13,285 nucleotides of DNA from Ichthyophonus hoferi (lineage: Eukaryota; Opisthokonta; Ichthyosporea; Ichthyophonida; Ichthyophonidae), in assembly GCA_002751075.1 (NCBI GenBank), contig NAOQ01000380.1, positions 25,605-38,889 on the forward strand, given 5' to 3'. The notes under the pieces are model-generated. The model did not search any database and was not told where the DNA came from. It was given only the letters and a program-made list of their open reading frames with translations. Every line of letters starts with the position of its first letter. Positions within the stretch are counted from its first letter, which is position 1. The position numbers were made by a program, and so were the translations under genes. This document shows positions 1 through 8,929 of this stretch, in pieces.

Positions 1-165
1 TTCTACCCTACTCTATTCTACCCTACCCTACTCTACCCTACTCTACTCTACCCTACCCTACCCTACCCTACTCTACTCTACCCTACTCTATTCTACCTTA
101 CTCTACTCTACCCTACTCTATTCTACTCTATTCTGCCCTACTCTACTCTACCCTACTCTACTCTA
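1..165 (+). repeat. Pentanucleotide tandem array, YYCTA x33
   Basis: Thirty-three pentamers stay exactly in register from base 1. By eye they are 15 CTCTA, 12 CCCTA, 4 TTCTA and single CCTTA and TTCTG. Almost all variation is C/T transition at the first two positions. The array runs off the left edge, so its full length is unknown. It ends 12 bases before the AG at 177 and so acts as the pyrimidine-rich tract of that intron. It contains no internal AG. Read on the other strand it is TAGGG/TAGAG. Confidence 0.95.
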
Positions 166-177
166 CCACCCCCGCAG

Positions 178-330
178 AGGAGGCCTTGAAGGAGCTCAAC
201 ATTGCAGTGCAGGGTCTGACCTTAAAGGATCTTAATTATGTTCTTTATCGCTCTGATGTAGAGGAGAAGGATGAGAACAATGGTAACGGCGTGTATGTTG
301 TACCTCAGGCTGGACCTCTGATATACGCAG
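178..330 (+). CDS. AGL: AGL exon 1 of window: central region
   Basis: The acceptor is CCCCCGCAG ending at 177 and the donor is G|GTAGGG. The exon opens with the last two bases of a codon, then 50 codons starting EALKELN and ending PLIYA, then one base of a split Gly codon. [15 protein letters not shown] corresponds to the human LYRCDAEEREDGG segment in the central domain (hGDE_central). Earlier exons lie to the left of the window. Confidence 0.9.
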
Positions 331-3300
331 GTAGGGTAGGCCTAGAGTGGATGTATATGTAGTATGTTGTATATAGCCTATGGATGTGTACTGGCTTCTG
401 CTATGATACATAGAGACAAATACATACGTTGAATGCCGGCCCCTGCTACAGAGACCTCTAGGCTCATGTAACACAACAACGTATACTTATGTATATATAT
501 ACCTTATTCCTATCTACCCGCAGGCTTGCAGGGTGTATGGTCTATGCTAGGTCCTGTTGCTGCCAATCAGGAACTAGGTCACCCCCTGTGTGATAATATA
601 AGGCAAGGAAACTGGATGATTGATTGGGTCATAGCTCGTTTGGAACGTCATCGACCCGCCCTGCCTGTAGGTTCCTTTGCCAATCATTGTGGTTTATTTC
701 TATGATTAATTCCTTTCTTTTATGTCCTATTGGCTGCACTATGTTATTACTCCTAACTTTTAGAACTACAAGAATTAATAATTGGAAGAATAAAAGAAAG
801 GAGGACGGTGATTGGTAGTTTGAACGTGCTGGAGCCACTGCATTAGAAGTGTTTGCTCTATCCTATAGGCTACTTTATTGTACATGCGTCACAACCACGT
901 CACAACCAGGATATGTTTAGATTATGATTGGCCATAGGGCAGGGCTACATTACCCAGAATGATAGGTTTATTAACGTGCTCACATGTGATTGGAGTGCTA
1001 TAAATACATGCATTATGCCTTTATTTGAATTACTTCTAATCATACTCACTACCTAATCATGTCCTGCTCCAATCAGTTGGCCACATGGTTAGATCACCAA
1101 TGCAAAGCGATCAAGTTATTACCGCGGTATCTGGCTCCCAATTACCTCACGATAGTGCTATATAAGGCTCATCAGGCCTGTATCCGCCAATCACTGTCTC
1201 TCATGGGATCCTTTGTAAATGATGGCACTGATTTTGTCGAGGTATATAGTTATATTTTAATACATGTGTCTAATTGGTTATTGCATTGTCTTGCTTACAT
1301 GCCCCTCATGCATTTGTTTTTAATTATACAGGTTGTTCTTGAAAAGCATTTTGGGTGCCTGTTATTCCTTTCTTGCTCTGTATTTATTTCTCTCTTTCTC
1401 TCACCCTCTCGCTACTGTGTCTAATACTCGATCTATATACTAGCTTATATTATCATGTGGTATTCTCTTCTCATTTGGCTCTAAAGCTCTTTCCCACGCC
1501 TATTTCATGTCACATATTTTTGCGGGAACGACATCTTATACTCATGTTTCGTTATTTAGTGTTATTTGATTGTTCTTGCCAATATTTTTAATTTATGTTT
1601 AAAAAACATGTATTGCATTTACCATTGGTTAAATATCTTACACTTAATTTTATTCCCTTTAGCGTCTGGCTATGACATCTGTCCAATTATATGCCCAGCT
1701 TAAGTCTGCACCAACCAGGGATCCCGCACTTCCTACCCAGTTCTTAAATGGTAGGTGTATAGGCATGACCCATAACCAATTATAATTATTAAGCTCAACA
1801 AGCAAAGCAAATTAATTCTTCTATATCATGGTTTTTTCAAGGTATTCTAGTTTTATTTCTCCATTCTATTGGTCATTCTAAACATACCAAGGTTACTCCC
1901 TAGTTACTAGGTTGCGGTCTACGGGCATTTTAAAACTTTGATTCTATAAGTGAATATGGTCTTTATATATGTTTTTTAAATTAGTATATGTGATGGGATT
2001 GGATGATTTTAGTTTCAATAGTATTAGTAGCTTGGTCATGTGGGGTGATTGGATGGTTATGTTTAGTTGCTTTGATATGTAGACCATAATGCTAATCTCT
2101 TTTGGGTGTACTCCAAAATCATATCCAATACTCTGCATGATTCCCTCTCGTATCAACCAATCATTCCATTTCTAACCTTACCTTAACCAACCATAAATCA
2201 CCATGGTCTTGGCTCTCCCAACCTCTCCTTTCTTTCCTGTAGCTAAGGAAATTTTACCGGCTGATCTTCGTGCGTCATTGGCGGCTGGTTTACCTCACTT
2301 TGCAAGTGGATGTTTCAGAGCTTGGGGCAGGGATACCTTTATCGCCCTACGTGGTCTTATGCTTGTTACTGGTCGCTATGACGACGCGCGCGATCTTTTG
2401 ATTGGTGTAGCAGGCACGGTGCGTCACGGGCTCCTTCCCAACTTATTGGATGGTAGTCGAAATCCCCGCTTTAACTGCAGGGACGCTGTGTGGTTCTGGC
2501 TACAGGCCCTACAGGACTACTGCCGTATGGCTCCTGAAGGGACCGACATTCTCAGTAAGTCATGACATTGCTATGTTGCTATTGGCTCTATACCTGTATA
2601 TTAAAACACATAGGCTATTATGCTAATGACTTCCGGTTGCATTTGCTTATACATTTTATGCAGTGTTAATTTTAAGACAGTCACTAGGTAAATGTTTAAT
2701 TTAATAGCACTGATGCTATTGGTATTTTAAACATTAAACGAATAAGTACATACCATTACAGAGACGCCCATCTCGCGTATGTTCCCTACCGATGACTGCA
2801 GCATGTATTACTCTACGGACATGTGCCGGGTCTTCTATAAGTATGATCCTTCATGCATATGTATTGTATTGCTTATATTACATTGTATTCTATTGTGTGG
2901 TATTGTATAGCGCTATATTGAACTGTATTGTATTATATTGTATTGTGTTGTGTTGTGCTGTATTGTATGTTTTTTATGTTATGTTTTGTTTTATTTTTAA
3001 TATTTTCCTTTCCTTCAATTCATTTAAATGATTTCATTTTTATATTTTTTTTTATATCATTTGTTTTTTTCCTTTTTCTTCCTTTTTCTTCCATTTTATA
3101 TTTTTTTCCTTATTGGTTACTATATTATATATATTACCTACTCGTTCTGGTATCACATTTAGCAAAACAAAACAATAATGGACAATTTCGTTTTGATCCC
3201 AACCAAGGGCTTGGCTAAGGCCTAATGATATAGGGATATGTCACAGATTAGGTGGAGAGAAAAAGATGGTCCTTCACATACACACCAATAGTATTATACA

Positions 3301-3903
3301 TTAATTTTAAATACCCACACTCATTGGTTACTATCATTTCCTTCTTCCTTTTACTAAACTACACTGTTGTTCTCTGTATATTTAATGCCTGTCTATCTAT
3401 TTAGATATATGAACCATAACAACCATGCGCTTTTTAAAATGATTCAATACGTGTCTCCATTGAATACTAGAACATCACTGCTAGGAATAACATGCAAAGT
3501 CAATGAAGAGGTATTTTTTAAAACGCGATTTCAGTCCTAACAATCAATTATAAGTTTATGATTAATCCTTGTAGATATTATTTTCTGTAATCCAATCATA
3601 TGTCACTATACAATATAAAATTATATTAAATACCTATAGCATAGTTCTAACCAATAAAAATGGAAAGATTTAATCACATAGCTGACCCTTATCCTATAGG
3701 GGAGCACCTCAGATGACACGCCAGCTGCTAGGAGATCTTGTACAGGAGATTATGCAGAAGCACTTTAAAGGTAGCGTGGATATATATGTTGGGATACTTT
3801 ACTTGTGTGTTATAGTTATAGTATTAGTAGGTTACTGTGGTTGGCAAATTGAGTGGCTTGTTGGTAACCATGACAACAGTATATATGTATATTTATGTGT
3901 ATG

Positions 3904-3937
<34 letters not shown>

Positions 3938-6900
3938 GAGCCTTGTATGGTCTGTATGTGTGTGATTACAATGTCAATGCAATATCAGAATACATAGGAG
4001 AGTAAAAATTGTATTTTGGTATTACGTGTTTTATGTGAGGTGGTATATATTATATACTATATACTTTATATTTTATACTATATATTATATATTATATGTT
4101 GTCTACTGACCCTTATCCAATGATCATACAGGTATATCATTCAGAGAGTGGAATGCTGGCGATTCTATTGATCGTAATATGTGCGATAATGGCTTTAACA
4201 TTGATATCCAGGTACGTTTATTGGTTAATATTATCTACTATATGTATTTAAATGTTTAATGTGGCTGTAGGCTTTATGTGTAGCTTGCTATTAACTAATA
4301 TATGTCTAACGGAATGATATAGTAATAATCTTGTATGTCCCAATCTGTGTATAGTAATTGGATTATTAACCGGGTATGATACTGTTATGTTGCTATATAT
4401 ATATATATATATGTATGTCTATGTATATCTATGTATATGTATATATATAGGTGTCTAGGTATATAAGTATATAGGGATGTGTGTACATGTAGACCCATAT
4501 ATATAGTAGCTCATTGCAGGCCGCATCCCACAGACTGACAAGAATACTGGCATTATCTACGGAGGAAATAAAGATAACTGTGGTACATGGATGGATAAGA
4601 TGGGCGAGGTATTTATATGTACTCTATATACTCATACTATATGTATTATATGGACTCTATATATTATATGTACTACATCTACTATATATATCCTATATAC
4701 CCTATATACTCTATGGACTCTATATAATGTATATACTCTATATACCCTATATACTATAGGCCAGGTCCTATCCAGCTCTGCAGTATATTTGCTTGTTACA
4801 CTGTTATACTTCTCGCATGTGATTGCACAATACCATACACTCTCTTTTATTTACACAACTCAAGGTTTAATTATTACGTGTAATATTGTTTTACTCTGCT
4901 TATTAATTGATGTTAGATATAAGTAACTAACTATTTGTTTTTTAATTTTGTTTTGAATGATTTTACACTCCCTCACCCCATCTTTTTCTTCTATACCTTT
5001 GAGATATATTTATTACATATGATACTATTATATCATCTAGTATTAACCAATAGTGCTACACGCTATATTTATTAACCAATGGAATAGGGCGGAAGCAAGG
5101 GTATCCCGGGTAGCCCTAGAGATGGTGCGGATATAGAGATCATTGGTCTATTGAAGGTATGTACTTTGCACCAGTTGTACCGTCCTTTGTCGACCTTCAT
5201 ATAAAATACGTTGGCATGGTTATGGTTATACACGGCATTGATTGGCCCATACGTATTGGGTTAGCAACGACAGACCCTCCCCTGATATTTGTTTCTCACT
5301 TTCTCCTTGCCTGTCTTTGTACCTGTAGGTATGCAGTCACATTGATTTCCATCATTCTTTCCCCCTCTCCCTCCCTCTCCTCTACCACACCTTAACCCTG
5401 TCCCCTTCTCCTCTCAGTCTACCCTGAGATGGTTGACAGAATTAAGCTCAAAGAAAAACGGAGTGTTTACCCACAAGGGTGTTATGAAGGGTATGTTGTA
5501 GTTGCTTACCTCCTATCCTCCTATCCCTTTTGTCATATTCTAGGGTACTGTGAGGTAGCTGTGTGGTAATAGGTAGAAACTGTATTCGTCATATGGATTA
5601 TAGGGCACTACACCATACGTCATAAAGGTGTTATTAGGTGGTGTGATGTGATGACGGGTATGTGTACCAAGTATTGCTATGATGTTTCTACTTCTATTTT
5701 ATATTATAGCCAACAAAGTTTTAAAATTAAGGGAATGATATTATTGGTCTGACAGGCGCATTAAAACAGATTAGGACATGAAAATTATAATTCATGTATT
5801 TTGTTGGTGCATATATTTTTTACTACCAGCTATTGCTACACGCGTGTGCTTAGAAACACACCAATGTATGTCACTGTACTATCATAATAGGAGACTATCC
5901 TACATACAACCATACATACACCTATATGTGCATACCAGCACAAAGTTATGGCAACTGCATCTACATATGCTTACCCTTCTCTATCCCTCTTGATCCCTTT
6001 CTCTACGCAGACGATGAAAGTATCTTCACCTATGCTCAGTGGAATAAGACGCTCCAGGCCTCATTTGAGCCCAACTTCTATATTCCCATGGACCCATCTG
6101 AGGACAGCAAATACCATATAGGTAATACTATTAGTATATATATAGTATGTGGTATGTGGTATGTGGTATAATAGTATATGTATATAAATATAAAGTATAT
6201 ATATATACATTACCTTCAATATGTTACATATAATACTTTATTACTTTTAATGAGGTTCTTTCATTAGTTCGTGTTTATAAACTTTAATTCCATGTTTGTT
6301 ATTTTTAGTTTTATAATCTTTTATTTTGGAATTTATATGTTTTATTGATGTACCTTATTGGTGGATTGCCCTGCTATATCTCTTTGCTGTTTATAGTCTT
6401 TACACGCCTCTTTTTATTGGGCAGCCATAGCATGTTATATATCTCTATCTCTATATGTATCTTTCGCCACATGTACATTCTCGTATACTCGTATATTAAC
6501 CACTTACAAGGTACAAACAACCATACTTACCAATGAAATGACAGATGTAAAGCTGATAAACCGTCGTGGGATCTACAAAGACACTGTGAAGTCCACCCAT
6601 GGCTTTACAGACTACCAACTACGACCCAATCAGTGCATTGCTATGGTCGTGGTATGTACTCCCTGCATTTCTATTGGTTCACTATGTTTATATCAGTTAT
6701 ATGATGTAGTCCTATTGGATGCTATATATATTATATGTTGTACATACCCGGCACACACCGGGATTGGAGGACAGGATGTAGTATAATAATAACATCCAAT
6801 AAAATATAACCTAGACAACTCACTCTCAGCTACCATCTGCTTACCTATTGGTAGTAGCTTTACCATTATTATAATATAACCAATCATCACTATTCATGAC

Positions 6901-8928
6901 TTGCTTATATATCTACGGGGCTTTATTGGCCATTTTTATTTTAATGGTTTATAGTACATTTTTGTATGGTTATCCAATTACACTATTCTATGTTAATTTG
7001 TTTTTCTTTAACAATAATACCTTTTAAATATAAAGCTTTAATCTATTTTTATACACTGTTATGTTTTATATCTGGGTTCTGAATAATTATTTAGTTCTCT
7101 CAACCAACCATCAAGCGTCTTTATTTTTTTATGTCTAAAACTTTGATTTGTTTCTTTTGCCTTCTACCTTCTCGTTAGTTTTATAAGTTATTATTTATTA
7201 ATTTTCCTTTTCCTTTTTTTGATTTTGATTTTCCCCTCTCTCACTCCTTTTTTCTCTTTCTCTTTCTCTTTCTCTTTCTTTTTCTCTTTTTCTCTCTCTC
7301 TGACCCCCTTCCACTCTCCATCGCTTAGGCCCCCGAGCTATTCTCTCCGGAACATGCCCGTAATGCCTTGGAAATTATCCAGAAGGTTCTTATGGGCCCA
7401 CTGGGTATGCGTACACTGGACCCCTCGGACTGGGCTTATAGGTGAGTAGTTATTAAGGTTACTAGCATACTACCACTACCGCTATGATTTTTATTACTAT
7501 GTTTATTGTTCTTATTACTATTACTACTATTATTACTACTATTATTATTATTACTATTACTACTACTATTCTTATTATGACTATTCTTATTATTATTATT
7601 AATACCTCTGGCTGTCAAGTATTTACCCCTTCAACCTTCAACCACATGATTATTTCTATAAATACATTGTATACCAGGGCACGCTTTATCTGTCCCTCTA
7701 CTAACATACCACACATGTTACTTCTTCCTCTTTAGGGGTGACTATGACAACAGCAATCACAGCTCGGATCTAACTGTGGCCCATGGTCTCAATTACCATC
7801 AAGGACCGGTATATACTCCTCGTGTTTGTCTGTTTTACATCTGCACTATGTTATGAAGTGTTATTTTTTTATGCATTACATAACCTTCCTACATAATACA
7901 CCTTATATACGATCCTTCTCGTGCCATTTTCTATTAAGACTAATAGATAATAGACAGTGGTCTGATACTGAACAGGACCCAAACAGAGCTATAACCCATA
8001 TATGTACATGTATTTATGTACCTTTTATTAGAGAAAGAATGAGAGAGAAACCTTTGAAGTATTGATACATATGGTAGATAGCTAAACTGAGACATTGATC
8101 ACACATACCCTTATTTACATTGATATCTATATATGTATTCATAGGAATACGTATGTGTTCTGACCCTATTGACTACCCCTTACCCAATAGGAATGGCTGT
8201 GGCCCGTGGGTTATTTCCTTCGTGCCAGGCTAATCTTCCAAGCCAATGGGAAGGCAGAGGCCCAAGATACCCTGCGAGACATGAATCGCATTATCAGTGA
8301 GCACTATCTTGCTCTCATCGCCTCCCCCTGGGCTGGTCTTCATGAGCTAACTAATAGGTGTGTAGGAGTCTCGTGACTGATTGGGTGATGGGTAATGAGC
8401 AATTAGTGTAATTCATAACTATTTACTTGAGAGAGAGATTTAGTCATTTACGTATATGTGGAGGTCAGTTGCTGTTGTTTTCTTTCTATTACAGAGTTCA
8501 TTTTCCGTAATTTCTTTTTCTTTTTTGTCTTTTTGGTTTCTTGCATCACAGGTGACTTATTTAACAGTTACGTTACATACAACACAATAGTTATTAATCT
8601 GTAACCATGCTTAGTATTAGTTCCATTTAAAGAAATATAGATTTTCTGACGTCAATACTTGACATTGTAACCTAATGTTGAAAAGTATGATGTATTTCAG
8701 ACTAATACATAGTAGGCTGTCACTCATCAATACACGTGTTTTTCCCTTCCCTCAACTCTCCTATCATATACATACATACACAACTGTACACTACTACCCT
8801 ACACATATAGCAATGGTAAGCCTTGCTATGATAGCTGTCCCACTCAAGCCTGGAGCTCCAGTTGCCTTCTGGATGCTCTCTATGATGCCAATACTCTCTA
8901 CACCACTCTCCTTGCTAAGGCACAATAA
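178..8928 (+). CDS. AGL: Glycogen debranching enzyme, C-terminal 17 exons (partial at 5' end)
   Basis: Bifunctional glycogen debranching enzyme; this part carries the amylo-alpha-1,6-glucosidase that hydrolyses the branch-point glucose in cytosolic glycogen breakdown. Exons: 178-330, 524-666, 1077-1241, 1663-1750, 2243-2554, 2762-2840, 3700-3770, 4132-4211, 4534-4608, 5088-5156, 5418-5490, 6011-6121, 6545-6651, 7329-7441, 7736-7808, 8191-8357, 8811-8928. Joined, they give 664 codons without a stop; intron phases are 1,0,0,1,1,2,1,0,0,0,1,1,0,2,0,2 and all agree. Family blocks appear in order: [123 protein letters not shown]. The order and spacing match human AGL and yeast Gdb1 as remembered. 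By family knowledge, Asp384 (TWMD) and Glu622 (HELTN) of the partial protein are the likely acid and base. The transferase half lies upstream of the window. Identity is near certain; individual splice sites are inferred from frame and family alignment. Confidence 0.96.
524..666 (+). CDS. AGL: AGL exon 2 of window
   Basis: Forty-seven codons follow the split Gly: [33 protein letters not shown] and [14 protein letters not shown]. This matches the conserved GLQGL, DLGHPFCNNLRSGDWMIDY block of animal AGL. The acceptor is CTACCCGCAG. The donor at 667 (CCT|GTAGGT) is chosen because it keeps the frame with the next exon; the overlapping GTAG|GTTCCT alternative does not. Confidence 0.9.
1077..1241 (+). 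CDS. AGL: AGL exon 3 of window
   Basis: Fifty-five codons beginning [19 protein letters not shown] and ending [31 protein letters not shown] matches the human QIPRYLIPCYFDAILIGAY segment, and [11 protein letters not shown] matches SFVQNGSTFVK. The acceptor is CCAATCAG with almost no pyrimidine tract. The donor is GAG|GTATAT. The reading frame stays open into the intron until about 1424, so intron retention would add a hydrophobic tail here; that extension has no family match. Confidence 0.88.
1663..1750 (+). CDS. AGL: AGL exon 4 of window
   Basis: The acceptor is ATTCCCTTTAG and the donor is AATG|GTAGGT. It encodes [14 protein letters not shown] followed by [15 protein letters not shown], aligning with human HLSLGSVQLCGVGKFPSL. 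This is the end of the central domain, before the glucosidase domain. It ends in phase 1, and the split codon becomes Ala with the next exon. Confidence 0.86.
2243..2554 (+). CDS. AGL: AGL exon 5 of window: start of glucosidase domain
   Basis: The longest exon here, 103 whole codons. It carries the most conserved part of the GDE_C domain (GH133 glucosidase): [49 protein letters not shown] and [17 protein letters not shown]. Human AGL has near-identical blocks. The aromatic and acidic residues of WGRD and NCRD are expected to line the active site (family knowledge). The acceptor is TTTCCTGTAG and the donor is ATTCTCA|GTAAGT. Confidence 0.95.
2762..3770 (+). CDS. AGL: AGL exons 6 and 7 (2762-2840, 3700-3770) around a long intron
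   Basis: Exon 6 reads [12 protein letters not shown] plus [14 protein letters not shown]. Exon 7 reads [22 protein letters not shown]. They match human KCPVSRMYPTDD and EVIQEAMQKHMQG. Between TDD and QEIMQKH this protein is about 12 residues longer than human AGL, in a stretch that I recall as also longer in fungal enzymes. The donor AA|GTATGA and acceptor ATCCTATAG restore Lys across an 859-base intron, the longest in the window. Confidence 0.85.
2841..3699 (+). repeat. Intron 6 with degenerate TATTG pentamer run
   Basis: Bases ~2858-2970 are built from TATTG/GTATT-like units (TGTATTGTATTATATTGTAT, then TGTGTTGTGTTGTGC). A T-rich stretch follows at ~2970-3130. Beyond that the intron holds AT-rich sequence with several ATTGGTTAC and CCAATA/CCAATC sites and no recognisable gene. 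Short open frames here are low-complexity Val/Leu/Tyr strings and not credible proteins. Confidence 0.75.
3884..4100 (+). repeat. GTATAT hexamer run and AT-rich palindromic stretch in intron 7
   Basis: About 3904-3936 is a near-perfect (GTATAT)n run. About 4044-4100 is an almost pure A/T stretch of TATATTA/TATACTA units that can fold back on itself. Both lie in the 361-base intron 7. Confidence 0.85.
4132..4211 (+). CDS. AGL: AGL exon 8 of window
   Basis: Encodes [20 protein letters not shown] followed by FNIDIQ. It matches the human block [20 protein letters not shown] followed by FNITAG. The acceptor is ATCATACAG and the donor is CAG|GTACGT. It ends in phase 0, which fixes the acceptor of the next exon. 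Confidence 0.92.
4394..4453 (+). repeat. AT dinucleotide / TATG repeat in intron 8
   Basis: A (TA)n run passes into GTATGTCTATGTATATCTAT-type units, ending about 80 bases before the acceptor of exon 9. Confidence 0.85.
4534..4608 (+). CDS. AGL: AGL exon 9 with TWMDKMGE catalytic block
   Basis: Twenty-five codons: [17 protein letters not shown] then TWMDKMGE. It aligns without gaps to human [25 protein letters not shown]. Asp384 of the partial protein (TWMD) is the likely catalytic acid, inferred from its spacing of about 238 residues to Glu622; the yeast-type enzymes have a comparable spacing. The acceptor is CATCCCACAG ending at 4533. A stronger-looking TTGCAG ends 14 bases earlier but breaks the frame. 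Confidence 0.92.
4609..4765 (+). repeat. Degenerate CTATATAC array filling the start of intron 9
   Basis: Directly after the donor, units such as ACTCTATATACT, ATATACCCTATATACTC and GGACTCTATATA repeat to about 4760. The unit shares the CTCTA/CCCTA core of the array at the left edge, spaced by TATA. The open frames across it are repeat artefacts. Confidence 0.8.
5088..5490 (+). CDS. AGL: AGL exons 10 and 11 (5088-5156, 5418-5490)
   Basis: Exon 10 reads [18 protein letters not shown] then IGLLK. Exon 11 reads [15 protein letters not shown] then VFTHKGVMK. The PRDG motif and the following helix match human [32 protein letters not shown]. The segment between GE and GIP is about three residues shorter than in human. 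Exon 10 uses a purine-rich acceptor (CAATGGAATAG). Exon 11 has a canonical pyrimidine tract and CTCAG. Confidence 0.9.
5491..6544 (+). other. Introns 11 and 12 (5491-6010, 6122-6544) flanking exon 12
   Basis: AT-rich with no additional exon. Intron 11 has a TACATACA-like run around 5901-5925 and a long pyrimidine stretch (~5974-6007) before TACGCAG. Intron 12 opens with TAGTATATATA and GTATGTGGTATGTGGTATG (~6127-6200). Confidence 0.65.
6011..6651 (+). CDS. AGL: AGL exons 12 and 13 (6011-6121, 6545-6651)
   Basis: Exon 12 encodes [34 protein letters not shown]. Exon 13 encodes [35 protein letters not shown]. They correspond to human SYDEWNRKIQDNFEK, EDPSDL, VHKRGIYKD and CDYQLRPNFTIAMVV. Donors are ATAG|GTAATA and GTG|GTATGT. 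Both junctions of the intervening phase-1 intron restore an Asp codon. Confidence 0.9.
7246..7320 (+). repeat. TTCTCT/CTTTCT polypyrimidine microsatellite in intron 13
   Basis: A run of TCTCTTTCTCTTTC units, nearly pure pyrimidine, leads into CTGACCCCCTT and the CGCTTAG acceptor at 7328. It is the extended pyrimidine tract of a 677-base intron. The rest of that intron (6652-7245) is AT-rich with ATTGG/CCAAT sites and no gene. Confidence 0.88.
7329..7808 (+). CDS. AGL: AGL exons 14 and 15 (7329-7441, 7736-7808)
   Basis: Exon 14 encodes [37 protein letters not shown]. Exon 15 encodes [24 protein letters not shown]. They match human [32 protein letters not shown] and the DNYNLAKGFNYHQGP block. 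A split Arg codon (AG|G) spans the intron. Exon 14 uses a GTGAGT donor, the closest to the metazoan consensus among these introns. Confidence 0.92.
7486..7602 (+). repeat. ATT/ACT trinucleotide repeat in intron 14
   Basis: Interspersed TTATTACTATTACTACTATT units run about 115 bases. Frames through it give Ile/Thr or Asn/Ser strings and are not genes. Confidence 0.9.
7809..8810 (+). other. Introns 15 and 16 (7809-8190, 8358-8810)
   Basis: AT-rich intron sequence either side of exon 16, with no coding match. Intron 15 carries CTGACCC at 8160 and ends CCCAATAG. Intron 16 ends with CATACATACACA and CTACTACCCTACACATATAG. Confidence 0.65.
8191..8357 (+). CDS. AGL: AGL exon 16 with HELTN base motif
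   Basis: Encodes [55 protein letters not shown]. It matches human EWLWPIGYFLRAKLYF and SPWKGLPELTN. Glu622 of the partial protein is the likely catalytic base by family position. His replaces the Pro of PELTN. The acceptor CCCAATAG has almost no pyrimidine tract. The donor is AATAG|GTGTGT. Confidence 0.93.
8811..8928 (+). CDS. AGL: AGL terminal coding exon
   Basis: The split codon gives Ser, then 38 codons [38 protein letters not shown] and TAA at 8926-8928. PTQAWS plus LLDALYD is the conserved C-terminal signature. The tail runs about 13 residues past the point where human AGL stops (TLYDL). The acceptor is CACATATAG. Confidence 0.92.
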
Positions 8929-8929
8929 A
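8924..8929 (+). terminator. AATAAA poly(A) hexamer overlapping the AGL stop codon
   Basis: The end of the frame reads GCA CAA TAA, then A. The hexamer AATAAA therefore contains the whole TAA stop. The next AATAAA copies on this strand are far away (9533, 9612). If this one is used, the 3' UTR would be only about 10-30 bases. Confidence 0.6.

Larger units (their letters stand above)
667..2242 (+). other. Introns 2-4 of AGL (667-1076, 1242-1662, 1751-2242)
   Basis: No further coding exon is seen in these three introns. They are AT-rich without long simple repeats, and conspicuously dotted with ATTGG and CCAAT pentamers on both strands (for example near 727, 810, 925, 988, 1271, 1621, 1771, 1866, 1995, 2047, 2156). 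A pyrimidine run lies at 1366-1412. Confidence 0.7.

Noticed and set aside
1-165. Telomere array
   Set aside because: Unit length is 5 rather than 6-8, the units are degenerate, and the array abuts a coding exon inside a gene.
1242-1424. Exon 3 frame stays open into intron 3, giving a hydrophobic tail
   Set aside because: A good GTATAT donor at 1242 and an exact family match continuing at 1663 make this intron read-through; the tail has no resemblance to AGL.
2792-3218. Overlapping open frames in intron 6
   Set aside because: They are translations of TATTG/T-rich repeats (Val, Tyr, Leu, Phe strings) lying between two well-supported exons.
3904-3936. CRISPR-like or regulatory repeat
   Set aside because: Plain GTATAT microsatellite without spacers, in an intron of a eukaryotic gene.
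4514-4926. Frames through exon 9 and the CTATATAC array
   Set aside because: They read exon 9 out of frame and continue into a repeat; the family frame is [12 protein letters not shown].
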